The translations under genes and the position numbers were made by a program. A DNA stretch of 64,000 bases from Kaistia dalseonensis (GTDB lineage: Bacteria > Pseudomonadota > Alphaproteobacteria > Rhizobiales > Kaistiaceae). The notes below the pieces were generated by a model. The model saw only the letters and a program-made list of their open reading frames with translations. It searched no databases and was not told where the DNA came from. Below are positions 35,366 to 42,735 of this stretch, piece by piece (position 1 is the stretch's first letter; each line of letters starts with the position of its first letter). Where the stretch lies: the NCBI RefSeq assembly GCF_030814715.1, contig NZ_JAUSVO010000005.1, forward strand, positions 62,001 to 126,000. The letters run 5' to 3'.

Positions 35366-35692
35366 TTACTTGACCGAGGAAAACGCGGTCGGCTGGAGGA
35401 AGGAGCTGGCCACATTGGCGACGATGGGCCCGTCCTTTTCGCTCTCGGCCCGGGCCTTGATCCATTCCGGGTCGGCCATGAACGCACCCCACTTCGTTTC
35501 GCGCTCGGCCATGGACTCCCAGGCGATCATATAGGTCAGGTCGTTGTTCGACGGGCCGACAAGTGTCGTCCAGAAGCCGGCCTGACGGATACCGTGCTTC
35601 TCCCACAGCGCGAGCGTCGCGTTCTGGAAGCGGTTCAACAGGTTCGGCATCCGGCCGGGGAGCGTGGTGTAGATGCGCAGTTCATAGATCAT
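35366..35692 (-). CDS. NIPSNAP family protein
   Basis: Protein of 108 residues starting MIYELRIYTTLPGRMPNLLNRFQ, a textbook NIPSNAP start, with WTTLVGPSNNDLTYMIAWESMAERETKWGAF in the middle. The fold is a ferredoxin-like dimeric alpha/beta barrel. Bacterial members have no agreed function. ATG at 35692 is preceded by GAGGAAA at a good distance. It stands alone, convergent with the autotransporter gene. Confidence 0.9.
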   Translation of the reverse strand: MIYELRIYTTLPGRMPNLLNRFQNATLALWEKHGIRQAGFWTTLVGPSNNDLTYMIAWESMAERETKWGAFMADPEWIKARAESEKDGPIVANVASSFLQPTAFSSVK

Positions 35693-36060
35693 TGGCTTTC
35701 CTCGTCTGCCAGTCGCAGCCGGCAACAGCCCTCTCGCCAGTCGCCAGCATCGGCAGTCTTATCAAACCGATCAGGAACGGTCATGGCTCGCCAACCGAAA
35801 TTGCAATCGCCCACGCCCAGGGCGCTCAACGGCGATCAAGATCGCGCGCGCCGCTCAAGTGGCGGCGAGGAAACCGCGGCTGAGCGCGAGAGGCACAGAA
35901 GCCGGAATGCTCTCAATGTGGGCTCGATAATCGCGAGGAGGACGCCGGCGGCAACGCCGCATGGACCAGACGCAGAGGAGGGTGTCCGACGCAGGTCCGC
36001 AGGACTTAGGCATCCACTGGACGCCAACGCTGCCATTCGTCATGAGACTGTTGATTGTTT
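35693..36060. other. Intergenic stretch, no convincing gene
   Basis: About 370 bases between the NIPSNAP gene and tRNA-Glu. Open frames on both strands run through the tRNA and have arginine-rich, non-protein-like composition. The NIPSNAP promoter must lie here; nothing else was seen. Confidence 0.5.
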
Positions 36061-36135
36061 TGGCGCGCCCACGGGGAATCGAACCCCGGTTTTCGCCGTG
36101 AGAGGGCGACGTCCTGACCGCTAGACGATGGGCGC
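36061..36135 (-). tRNA. tRNA-Glu (anticodon CTC)
   Basis: Cloverleaf on the minus strand: acceptor arms GCGCCCA/TGGGCGC, D-arm GTCTAGCGGTCAGGAC, anticodon loop CTCTCAC with anticodon CTC, T-arm GGTTCGATTCC, discriminator G and an encoded CCA. Confidence 0.95.
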
Positions 36136-36265
36136 AACGAGCTCGCTTTGATGCGAACGAGGCGGATATAGCCGCTCGGCTTGCGCTTGGCAAGCCGGGA
36201 TCATCGCTTGGTGCCGAAGAAATCACAGCTATCGAAAAGCGCCGGGATCGGCCTTTCCAGAAGCG

Positions 36266-36658
36266 CTATTGCTGGCCGAGCGCGATGCGGCGAACGATCT
36301 TGCCGGAGGTGAGATCGACGACCAGAATGCGGGTGGAACCGCCCATATCGACGGTCACGGCCAGCAGCGTGCCGTCGAGCGCGGAGGAAATCACACGCGC
36401 GCCGGCGGGAATCGCCCCGGGAATGACCATCTCTGCCGCCATGGGCTGCAGTGCGGGCTTGTCTCCGCCATGCCCAACGCGATAGATGACGGCGGCGAGT
36501 ACGGCGACGAGGCCGATCAGCAGCGTCGCGCTCGAGACCAGGATCAGCCGTTTCAGCCTTTGGCGGATGCGCTCGACCGCAGGGTCGAGCGGGGCATCAT
36601 TCTCGTCGTCCGGCCCGCCGGGCGCATTGGAATAAGCTTGGGAAGAAACGCGGACCAT
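36266..36658 (-). CDS. Small single-pass membrane protein, conserved hypothetical
   Basis: Protein of 130 residues: a polar, acidic N-terminus, one transmembrane helix (LILVSSATLLIGLVAVLAAVIYRV) and a C-terminal segment of beta-strand character (GARVISSALDGTLLAVTVDMGGSTRILVVDLTSGKIVRRIALG). Similar proteins sit beside rluA/rluD genes in other alphaproteobacteria (DUF6476-like, from memory). Function unknown. Its ATG shares the CATG tetramer with the start of the divergent pseudouridine synthase gene, so there is no leader space between them unless one start is misplaced. Confidence 0.75.
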   Translation of the reverse strand: MVRVSSQAYSNAPGGPDDENDAPLDPAVERIRQRLKRLILVSSATLLIGLVAVLAAVIYRVGHGGDKPALQPMAAEMVIPGAIPAGARVISSALDGTLLAVTVDMGGSTRILVVDLTSGKIVRRIALGQQ

Positions 36659-37667
36659 GGATGAATTTCCGGATGACGGCGAGGAAATCGTCGACCTCGT
36701 GGTCGAACCGGAGGCGGCCGGCCGTCGCCTCGACGCCTATCTCGCAGGCGCGATCGCTGAGCTGAGCCGCAGCCGCCTGAAGGTGTTGATCGAAGCCGGC
36801 CATGTGACTGTCGGCGGCGCGACCATAGTTGAGGCCAAAAAGGCGGTCAATTCGGGTGACGTGATCCGCGTGTCGGTTCCCCCGGCGGAACCGGCCGAGC
36901 CGGATGGCGAGCCAATACCGCTCGACGTGGTCTATGAAGACGAGGACCTCCTCGTCATCGACAAGCCCGCCGGCCTCGTGGTGCATCCCGCGGCCGGCAA
37001 TTGGACCGGCACGCTGGTGAATGCGCTGATCGCCCATTGCGGCGACAGCCTCTCCGGCATTGGCGGCGTCAAGCGGCCGGGCATCGTACATCGCCTCGAC
37101 AAGGACACGACCGGGCTGATGGTCGTCGCCAAGAACGACCGCGCGCACAAGCGCCTCGCGGCGCAGTTCGCCGACCATGGTCGGACGGGTCCGCTCGAGC
37201 GCGGCTACCAGGCGGTTGTCTGGGGCGTTCCGTCCCTGCCCTACGGGCTCGTCGATGCCCCGATCGGCCGCTCCCCGACGAGCCGGCTCAAAATGGCGAT
37301 CGTGAAGACCGGGGGCAAGGAAGCGATCACGCATTATACCGTCGAGGAACGCTTCGGCGATGCGGCTGCCCCGATCGCCAGTCTTCTCGACCTGCGCCTC
37401 GAGACCGGCCGCACGCACCAGATCCGCGTCCATATGGCGGCGCTCGGCCAGCCACTGATCGGCGACAAGGACTATGGCAAGGGCTTCCTGACCAAGGCGG
37501 CGCGCCTGCCGGAACCCGCCCGCACGATCGCCAGCAATTTCCGACGCCAGGCCCTTCACGCATGGCTGCTCGGCTTCGAGCATCCGCGTACCGGCGAAAC
37601 CATGCGCTTCGAATCCGAACTGCCGGATGATCTGGCCGAACTGGTGGATGCCCTCAAGGCGATGTGA
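36657..37667 (+). CDS. RluA/RluD family 23S rRNA pseudouridine synthase
   Basis: Protein of 336 residues. The N-terminal S4 RNA-binding domain (AGRRLDAYLAGAIAELSRSRLKVLIEAGHVTVGG) is followed by the catalytic domain with the active-site motif HRLDKDTTGLMVVAKND, whose Asp is the nucleophile, and RTHQIRVHMAALGQPLIGD near the end. The S4 domain favours RluD (23S rRNA positions 1911/1915/1917 in E. coli) over RluA, but RluC cannot be excluded. It lies 122 bases upstream of rpoH on the same strand. Start ATG has GGGAAG upstream. Confidence 0.93.
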   Translation: MDEFPDDGEEIVDLVVEPEAAGRRLDAYLAGAIAELSRSRLKVLIEAGHVTVGGATIVEAKKAVNSGDVIRVSVPPAEPAEPDGEPIPLDVVYEDEDLLVIDKPAGLVVHPAAGNWTGTLVNALIAHCGDSLSGIGGVKRPGIVHRLDKDTTGLMVVAKNDRAHKRLAAQFADHGRTGPLERGYQAVVWGVPSLPYGLVDAPIGRSPTSRLKMAIVKTGGKEAITHYTVEERFGDAAAPIASLLDLRLETGRTHQIRVHMAALGQPLIGDKDYGKGFLTKAARLPEPARTIASNFRRQALHAWLLGFEHPRTGETMRFESELPDDLAELVDALKAM

Positions 37668-37789
37668 AGGCCCCCTTAAAGAGGGGTCCTGTTTTTAGTG
37701 GAATTCGTGCCTATATATGCTCATGCGGGCCGCTACGGCCGCGTTCGGCGCTGGCTTTTCAGGAGCGCCGGCAAGAAGGAGGGGCACAT

Positions 37790-38701
37790 ATGGCTGCCAG
37801 GGCAAGTCTTCCCGTCATTGCGTCAGGCGAAGCGGGTCTATCGCGCTATCTCGAAGAGATCCGGCGCTTTCCCATGCTCGCGCCCGACGAAGAATATATG
37901 CTCGCCAAGGCCTATAAGGAACATGACGACCGCAGCGCGGCGCACAAGCTGGTCACCAGCCATCTGCGTCTCGTGGCGAAGATCGCCATGGGCTATCGTG
38001 GCTATGGCCTGCCGATCGGCGAAGTGATCTCGGAAGGTAATGTCGGCCTGATGCAGGCCGTCAAGCGTTTCGAGCCCGAAAAGGGCTTCCGCCTCGCCAC
38101 CTACGCCATGTGGTGGATCAAGGCGTCGATACAAGAGTACATCCTGCGTTCGTGGAGCCTCGTGAAGATGGGCACCACGGCGAACCAGAAGCGCCTGTTC
38201 TTCAATCTGCGCAAGATGAAGAGCCAGATCCAGGCGCTCGACGAGGGTGATCTCAAGCCGGATCAGGTCGAGCAGATCGCGACCAAGCTCGGTGTGACCA
38301 CCGAGGACGTCATCTCGATGAACCGCCGTCTTGGTGGCGACGCGTCGTTGAATGCGCCGCTTCGTGCCGACGCGGAAGGCGGCGAGTGGCAGGATTGGCT
38401 CGTCGACGACAGCGACAATCAGGAGACGATCCTCGCCAACCAGGAGGAAGCCGACACGCGGCGCCAGCTCCTGCGCGACGCGATGGGCGTTCTGAACGAT
38501 CGCGAACGTCGGATCTTCGAGGCGCGTCGCCTGGCCGAGGACCCGATCACGCTGGAAGAGCTGTCGGCCGAGTTCGGCGTCAGCCGCGAGCGTGTTCGCC
38601 AGATCGAGGTCCGCGCGTTCGAAAAGGTGCAGAAGGCCGTGCGCCGCGGGGCGCGCGACCTCGAGCGCAATCATGACGAGGACGAGTTGGCCGACGCCTG
38701 A
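37790..38701 (+). CDS. rpoH: RNA polymerase sigma-32 factor RpoH
   Basis: Sigma factor of 303 residues. ATG at 37790 follows AAGGAGGGG. Region 2: SHLRLVAKIAMGYRGYGLPIGEVISEGNVGLMQAVKRFEPEKGFRLATYAMWWIKASIQEYILRSWSLVKMGTT. The RpoH box is QKRLFFNLRKMK, which separates RpoH from RpoD. Region 4 ends in EELSAEFGVSRERVRQIEVRAFEKVQKAVRRG. It directs heat-shock and general stress transcription. Alphaproteobacteria often have two rpoH genes; which paralogue this is cannot be told here. Downstream of rluD with its own leader, which has a TATATA-like -10 near 37712. Confidence 0.96.
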   Translation: MAARASLPVIASGEAGLSRYLEEIRRFPMLAPDEEYMLAKAYKEHDDRSAAHKLVTSHLRLVAKIAMGYRGYGLPIGEVISEGNVGLMQAVKRFEPEKGFRLATYAMWWIKASIQEYILRSWSLVKMGTTANQKRLFFNLRKMKSQIQALDEGDLKPDQVEQIATKLGVTTEDVISMNRRLGGDASLNAPLRADAEGGEWQDWLVDDSDNQETILANQEEADTRRQLLRDAMGVLNDRERRIFEARRLAEDPITLEELSAEFGVSRERVRQIEVRAFEKVQKAVRRGARDLERNHDEDELADA

Positions 38702-38843
38702 GGGCGTCAGCGGCACGATAGCGATCAATTGGGCGTGAGGTGACACCGACGGCAGCCTGCCGGCGGCTTTTGGCGTCTGGGCTTCACTTGTCGTACGCCA
38801 AGAACTGATGCATTGTCGCGGCTTCCAAAATCGAGGTCCGGCA

Positions 38844-40655
38844 ATGTTGCGTCCGCGTCGACGATTGACGGTGATCGCCGCACTGGATGTTGTCGGCTAT
38901 TCCGAGTTGATCCGCGCGGATGAACTCGGAACGCTGCGCGAGATCAGGCTCGTCTACAAGACAATCGTGCGGCCAACGCTTGCCAAATACGGCGCGCACA
39001 TCATCAAGACCATGGGCGATGGCGGCCTCGTCGAGTTTCCGAGCGTTCTGGACGCGGTCGAGTGGACCATGGGCTTCCAGACGACGATGGCCGAGCGCAA
39101 CGCCAATTCCAGCCGTCCGCCGATCGAAGTCCGCGCCGCCATCGTGCTGGCCGATGTCATCCTGAGCGAGGACGATCGCTTCGGCGTCGCGCTCGGTTTC
39201 GCGATGCGCCTGCAGACGGCAGCACCACCCGGCGGCATTGCGATCACCCATTCCGTTCGCTGGCAATTGCTGGGCGAGCCGGCTTCGGCCTTCAAGCCGG
39301 TCGGCTTCCTGATGCTGCGGAGCGTCCCTTATCCCGTCGAAGCCTGGTTCTGGGCCCCGCCGGGCAAGACGCTGCCCGATGCTCAGCCGACGCAGAACCA
39401 GATGCTGACGCCGGGCGTCCTCGCCCTGCCCGGCCTCGCCGCGGAGAAGCAGCCCGACCAGAGGCCGCTCGTGGTTGTGCTGCCCTTCGAGGATCTGTCA
39501 CACGGGAAGGACTGCGAGACCTTCGCCGATGGCGCCGTCGAAGAGACGACGGCGACGCTGGCGCGGCTGCGCGACATCCGCGTGATCGCGCGCAATTCAG
39601 CCTTTCTCTACAAGGGCAAGCCGACGGATGTGCGCGCGCTGAAGCGCGATCTCGGCGTGCGCTACGTCATCGAAGGTAGTGTCAGGCGGGGCGGCGACAC
39701 GTTGCGCGTCACGGCGCAGCTGATCGACGCCGAGACGGGTGCGCATCTCTGGTCGGGCCGTGTCGATGGTTCCATCCAGGACCAGTTCACCCTGCAGGAC
39801 AATGTCGCGACCCAGATCGCCGGCGCGCTGCACCCCGCCATCCGTACCGCGGAAATCGAGCGATCCCGGCGCAAGGAGGCCGATGCAGTCCGCGCGCACG
39901 ATCTGGTGCTGCGCGCCATGCCCCATTTCTGGGCGCATCGGCGCAGCGAAAACGAGATCGCGCTCAAATTGCTCGACGAGGCCCTGGCGAGCGATCCGCG
40001 CTCGGGCACCGCGCTCGGCCTCAAGGCCTGGAGCCTCAGCCAGCAGGTAACCTATCTCTGGTCGGACGATATCGAGCGCGACAAGAAGGTGGCGCTGGCA
40101 CTGGCGGAAAAGGCAGCCGAGACATCGGAGCCGGATCCGCTCGTCTATACGATGATCGGCGCGACCTTCTCGATCCTCAACGCAGACCAGTCGCGCGCCC
40201 GGGTCTTCATCGAGCGGGCGCTGTCGCTCGATTCGACCTTTGCCTGGGCCTGGACGCGCATGGGCTATGTCCATGCCTATTCGGGCGAGCCGGAACGCGG
40301 CATCGAATGCCTGAACAAGGCGATCTCGCTCAGCCCCGGCGATCCGGTGCAGTTCAACGCCTTTGCCGGCATGGCGACCTGCCATTTCATGCTCGGAAGC
40401 TATCGCGACGCCACGCAATGGGCGCGCAAGGCGCTGGACGAGCGGCCGGGCATGATCTGGGCCAACCGGCTGCTGGCCACTTCGGCCGCGCTCTGCGGCG
40501 ATCTCGCCCAGGCGCGCAAGGCTGTCGAGCGCCTGCTGCTCGACATTCCCGGCATGACGCTCGCCGATGTCCGCGCGGCCGTCCACAATCTGACCGGCAA
40601 GGACTTCGACCGCTATCTCGAGGGCCTTCGCCTCGCCGGCCTGCCGGAAGGGTAG
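38844..40655 (+). CDS. Class III cyclase-like domain protein with TolB-like and TPR domains
   Basis: Protein of about 603 residues; ATG at 38844 has GAGG 7 bases upstream (an ATG at 38808 is possible). Residues 8-150 match the adenylate/guanylate cyclase domain, with metal Asp at 15 (ALDVVGYS) and 59 (KTMGDGG) and adenine-contacting Lys55. Where active enzymes read FGDGVNxAARL this one reads FGVALGFAMRL, losing the base-selecting Asp and the transition-state Asn but keeping the Arg. Then comes a FlgO/TolB-N-like domain (LVVVLPFEDLS...FADGAVEETTATL) and TPR repeats. Rhizobial relatives form large paralogous families. Soluble; possibly a catalytically weak sensor. Confidence 0.85.
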   Translation: MLRPRRRLTVIAALDVVGYSELIRADELGTLREIRLVYKTIVRPTLAKYGAHIIKTMGDGGLVEFPSVLDAVEWTMGFQTTMAERNANSSRPPIEVRAAIVLADVILSEDDRFGVALGFAMRLQTAAPPGGIAITHSVRWQLLGEPASAFKPVGFLMLRSVPYPVEAWFWAPPGKTLPDAQPTQNQMLTPGVLALPGLAAEKQPDQRPLVVVLPFEDLSHGKDCETFADGAVEETTATLARLRDIRVIARNSAFLYKGKPTDVRALKRDLGVRYVIEGSVRRGGDTLRVTAQLIDAETGAHLWSGRVDGSIQDQFTLQDNVATQIAGALHPAIRTAEIERSRRKEADAVRAHDLVLRAMPHFWAHRRSENEIALKLLDEALASDPRSGTALGLKAWSLSQQVTYLWSDDIERDKKVALALAEKAAETSEPDPLVYTMIGATFSILNADQSRARVFIERALSLDSTFAWAWTRMGYVHAYSGEPERGIECLNKAISLSPGDPVQFNAFAGMATCHFMLGSYRDATQWARKALDERPGMIWANRLLATSAALCGDLAQARKAVERLLLDIPGMTLADVRAAVHNLTGKDFDRYLEGLRLAGLPEG

Positions 40656-40659
40656 CAGC

Positions 40660-40684
40660 GCGCGGCCAGAATGGCCGGCCGCGC
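40660..40684. terminator. Hairpin between convergent genes
   Basis: Perfect 8-bp GC stem (GCGCGGCC/GGCCGCGC) with a 9-base loop, between the cyclase-like gene and the convergent thiY. No T-run, so only a probable terminator. Confidence 0.4.
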
Positions 40685-40704
40685 ACTCTGGCCGTCGCGT
40701 CGAC

Positions 40705-41649
40705 CTAGCGTGGCGTGATGGCGTAGCTGTCCACCGCCGGAACCGTATCGAGCAGGCCACCATCCTTGAGGAACTGCGCGAAACGGTCATAGCGGCCAGG
40801 ATCCAGCGCCGCCGGCCGCTTGGCGAAGCGCGGCAGCGTGTCGGCGAAGGCCTGCCGATTCAGCTTGTCATCGAGATCGGGGTAGGCCTTCAGGAACATC
40901 GCCAGCGCCTCGTCGGGATGGTTGGTCAGGAAGATCGTGGCGTCTTCGATCGCGGTGATGAAACGGGCCATGCGTGGATCGGTGCGGAGTTCGTTGCGCG
41001 TCGCGAAGATCAACTCGTCATAGGGCGGCACGCCGTGTTCTTCGGGGAAGAAGGCAACGCCCGGCTTGCCCTCGATCGCAAGCTGGGTCAGCTCGAAATT
41101 GCGATAGCCATCGATGACCGCATCGACCTGTCCGGACATCAGCGAGGTCGACAGGTTGAAATTGACGTTGATCATCTCGACGTCCTTGGTCGTCAGACCG
41201 GCGGAGCCGAGAATGGCGTCGATATAGACCTGCTGCAGGCTGGCGACGGAATAGCCGATCTTCTTGCCCTTGAGATCGGCGAGCGTCTTGATCGGACCAT
41301 CCTTCAACACAATCAGGCAGTTGAGCGGCGTTTCGATCAGCGTGCCGATGCGGGTCAGAGGCAGGCCCTCTTTCACCTGGAGCATCAGGTCCGGCTGGTA
41401 GGTGACGGCGATATCGGCCTGACCGGCGGCGACGAGACGCGGCGGAGCACTCGCGTCGGCCGGCGCGATCAGCTCGACATCGAGGCCCTGGCGCTCGAAG
41501 AAGCCGCCCTCCTTGGCGACGACCAGCGGCGCATGGTCCGGGTTGACGAACCAGTCGAGCAGCACCGTCATCTTGTCGGCCGCAGCCGCCGGCGTGACGA
41601 AGAGTGCGGCCGCGAGAAGCGCCGAGGCGGCACTGAGCAGTGGTTTCAT
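40705..41649 (-). CDS. thiY: ABC thiamine-precursor (HMP) binding protein ThiY
   Basis: Periplasmic protein of 314 residues with a signal peptide (LLSAASALLAAALFVTPAAAA). The mature start MTVLLDWFVNPDHAPLVVAKEGGFFERQGLDVELI is the NMT1/ThiY signature for hydroxymethylpyrimidine-precursor binding. ATG at 41649 is chosen for the signal peptide and an AAGGA upstream; the open frame before it is a shadow of thiX. It follows thiX by 14 bases, and a TPP riboswitch heads the pair. Binding of formylaminopyrimidine or HMP is family knowledge, supported by the riboswitch. Confidence 0.92.
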   Translation of the reverse strand: MKPLLSAASALLAAALFVTPAAAADKMTVLLDWFVNPDHAPLVVAKEGGFFERQGLDVELIAPADASAPPRLVAAGQADIAVTYQPDLMLQVKEGLPLTRIGTLIETPLNCLIVLKDGPIKTLADLKGKKIGYSVASLQQVYIDAILGSAGLTTKDVEMINVNFNLSTSLMSGQVDAVIDGYRNFELTQLAIEGKPGVAFFPEEHGVPPYDELIFATRNELRTDPRMARFITAIEDATIFLTNHPDEALAMFLKAYPDLDDKLNRQAFADTLPRFAKRPAALDPGRYDRFAQFLKDGGLLDTVPAVDSYAITPR

Positions 41650-41663
41650 GGTTCTGCGTCCTT

Positions 41664-42455
41664 TCAGGTCGATCGTTGGAGGTTTTCGGGCGCCCAGGGC
41701 GCGATGTGGCGGGTGGCGATCTCGACGGCCGCACGCAGGATGACGGCCATGACGGCGAGCAGCGCGAGGGCTGCGAAGACGACATCGGTCTGGGCGCGGC
41801 CATTGGCCATCAGCATCGCGTAGCCGAGGCCCGACGAGGCGCCGACCCACTCGCCGATCAGCGCGCCAACCGGCGCATAGACGGCCGCGACCCGGAGGCC
41901 GGAGGCCAGCGCCGGCAGGGCGTTGGGCACGCGCAGGAACACGACCTCCTGCCAATGGCGCGCGCGATAGAGCCGCCCGAGATCGAGCAGGCCTTCATCA
42001 GTGCGCGAGAGGCCGTCATGGAAGGCGGAGGCGACGGGGAAAAAGATGGCGATCGTCGCCATGACGATCTTCGACCCGATGCCGAAGCCGAACCACAGCA
42101 CCAGAAGCGGTGCGATCGCAAAGACGGGGAAGGCCTGCGTAAGGATCAGCAGCGGCATCAGCAGGCGGCGGATCGCCGGCACGAACACCATCAGCAGCGC
42201 GAGCAGGCAGCCGGCGATCGAACCGGTGACGAGCCCGAGGATCGTCTCGGTCAGCGTGACGACGGCATCGCGCGACCAGAGCTCGGGCCGGCTCACCAAT
42301 GCGTTCCAGACCTTGGCCGGCGGCGGCAGCATGAAAGGGGGCGGCGCGAAGACGAAGATCACGGCCTGCCAGAGCGCGATGACGAACAGCGCGATCAGCA
42401 GCACGCGCAATGCGGCCATGAGCAGGCTTCGATTGCGCCGCAAACGCATGGCCAT
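41664..42455 (-). CDS. thiX: ABC thiamine-precursor transporter permease ThiX
   Basis: Permease of 263 residues with about six helices and the SsuC/TauC/ThiX-type BPD_transp_1 domain: TLTETILGLVTGSIAGCLLALLM, then PLLVLWFGFGIGSKIVMATIAIFFPVASAFHDGL with the EAA-like loop, and ALIGEWVGASSGLGYAMLMANG. With ThiY it should import pyrimidine precursors of thiamine. The ATPase ThiZ, normally encoded next to these two, is not present here. Expression is expected to fall when thiamine pyrophosphate is abundant because of the riboswitch in the leader. Confidence 0.92.
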   Translation of the reverse strand: MAMRLRRNRSLLMAALRVLLIALFVIALWQAVIFVFAPPPFMLPPPAKVWNALVSRPELWSRDAVVTLTETILGLVTGSIAGCLLALLMVFVPAIRRLLMPLLILTQAFPVFAIAPLLVLWFGFGIGSKIVMATIAIFFPVASAFHDGLSRTDEGLLDLGRLYRARHWQEVVFLRVPNALPALASGLRVAAVYAPVGALIGEWVGASSGLGYAMLMANGRAQTDVVFAALALLAVMAVILRAAVEIATRHIAPWAPENLQRST

Positions 42456-42543
42456 GGCAGTTTCGCCTCTCCGAATACGGACGAGGCCATACGAGCGAGC
42501 GACTTGAGCGAGCTATGGAGTCCAGAAATCTGGCATGAGCACC

Positions 42544-42633
42544 TTCCCGTCCCTTCGCCGGCATGACCCGGATCAGGTTCGAAGGGTTCGGCCCTGGGCC
42601 ATCTCAGCTCGCGTACGCGAACACCCCTCGGAA
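42544..42633 (-). ncRNA. TPP riboswitch (THI element)
   Basis: On the minus strand the conserved pieces occur in order: GAGGGGTG, CTGAGAT, ACCCTT, GAACCTGATCCGGGTCATGCCGGCGAAGGGA, with a P1 stem closing TTCCG against CGGGAA. These are the pyrimidine-sensing and pyrophosphate-sensing arms of the thiamine pyrophosphate aptamer. It sits about 90 bases upstream of thiX. The intervening leader would carry the switch; translational control near the ribosome-binding site is likely. Confidence 0.95.
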
Positions 42634-42735
42634 TGCGTCAAGAATGGCGGATGGCATCGAAGGACGCAAGGGGCGTCTGATGCCAATCCGGAATGCCCCT
42701 CCCCCGCCCGGCGGGAGAAGGTGGAAATGGAGCGC

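Noticed and set aside
35855..36226. Minus-strand open frame through tRNA-Glu (and the plus-strand one at 35273-36124)
   Set aside because: Both read through the tRNA sequence and give arginine-rich, non-conserved-looking protein; typical artefact around tRNA genes.
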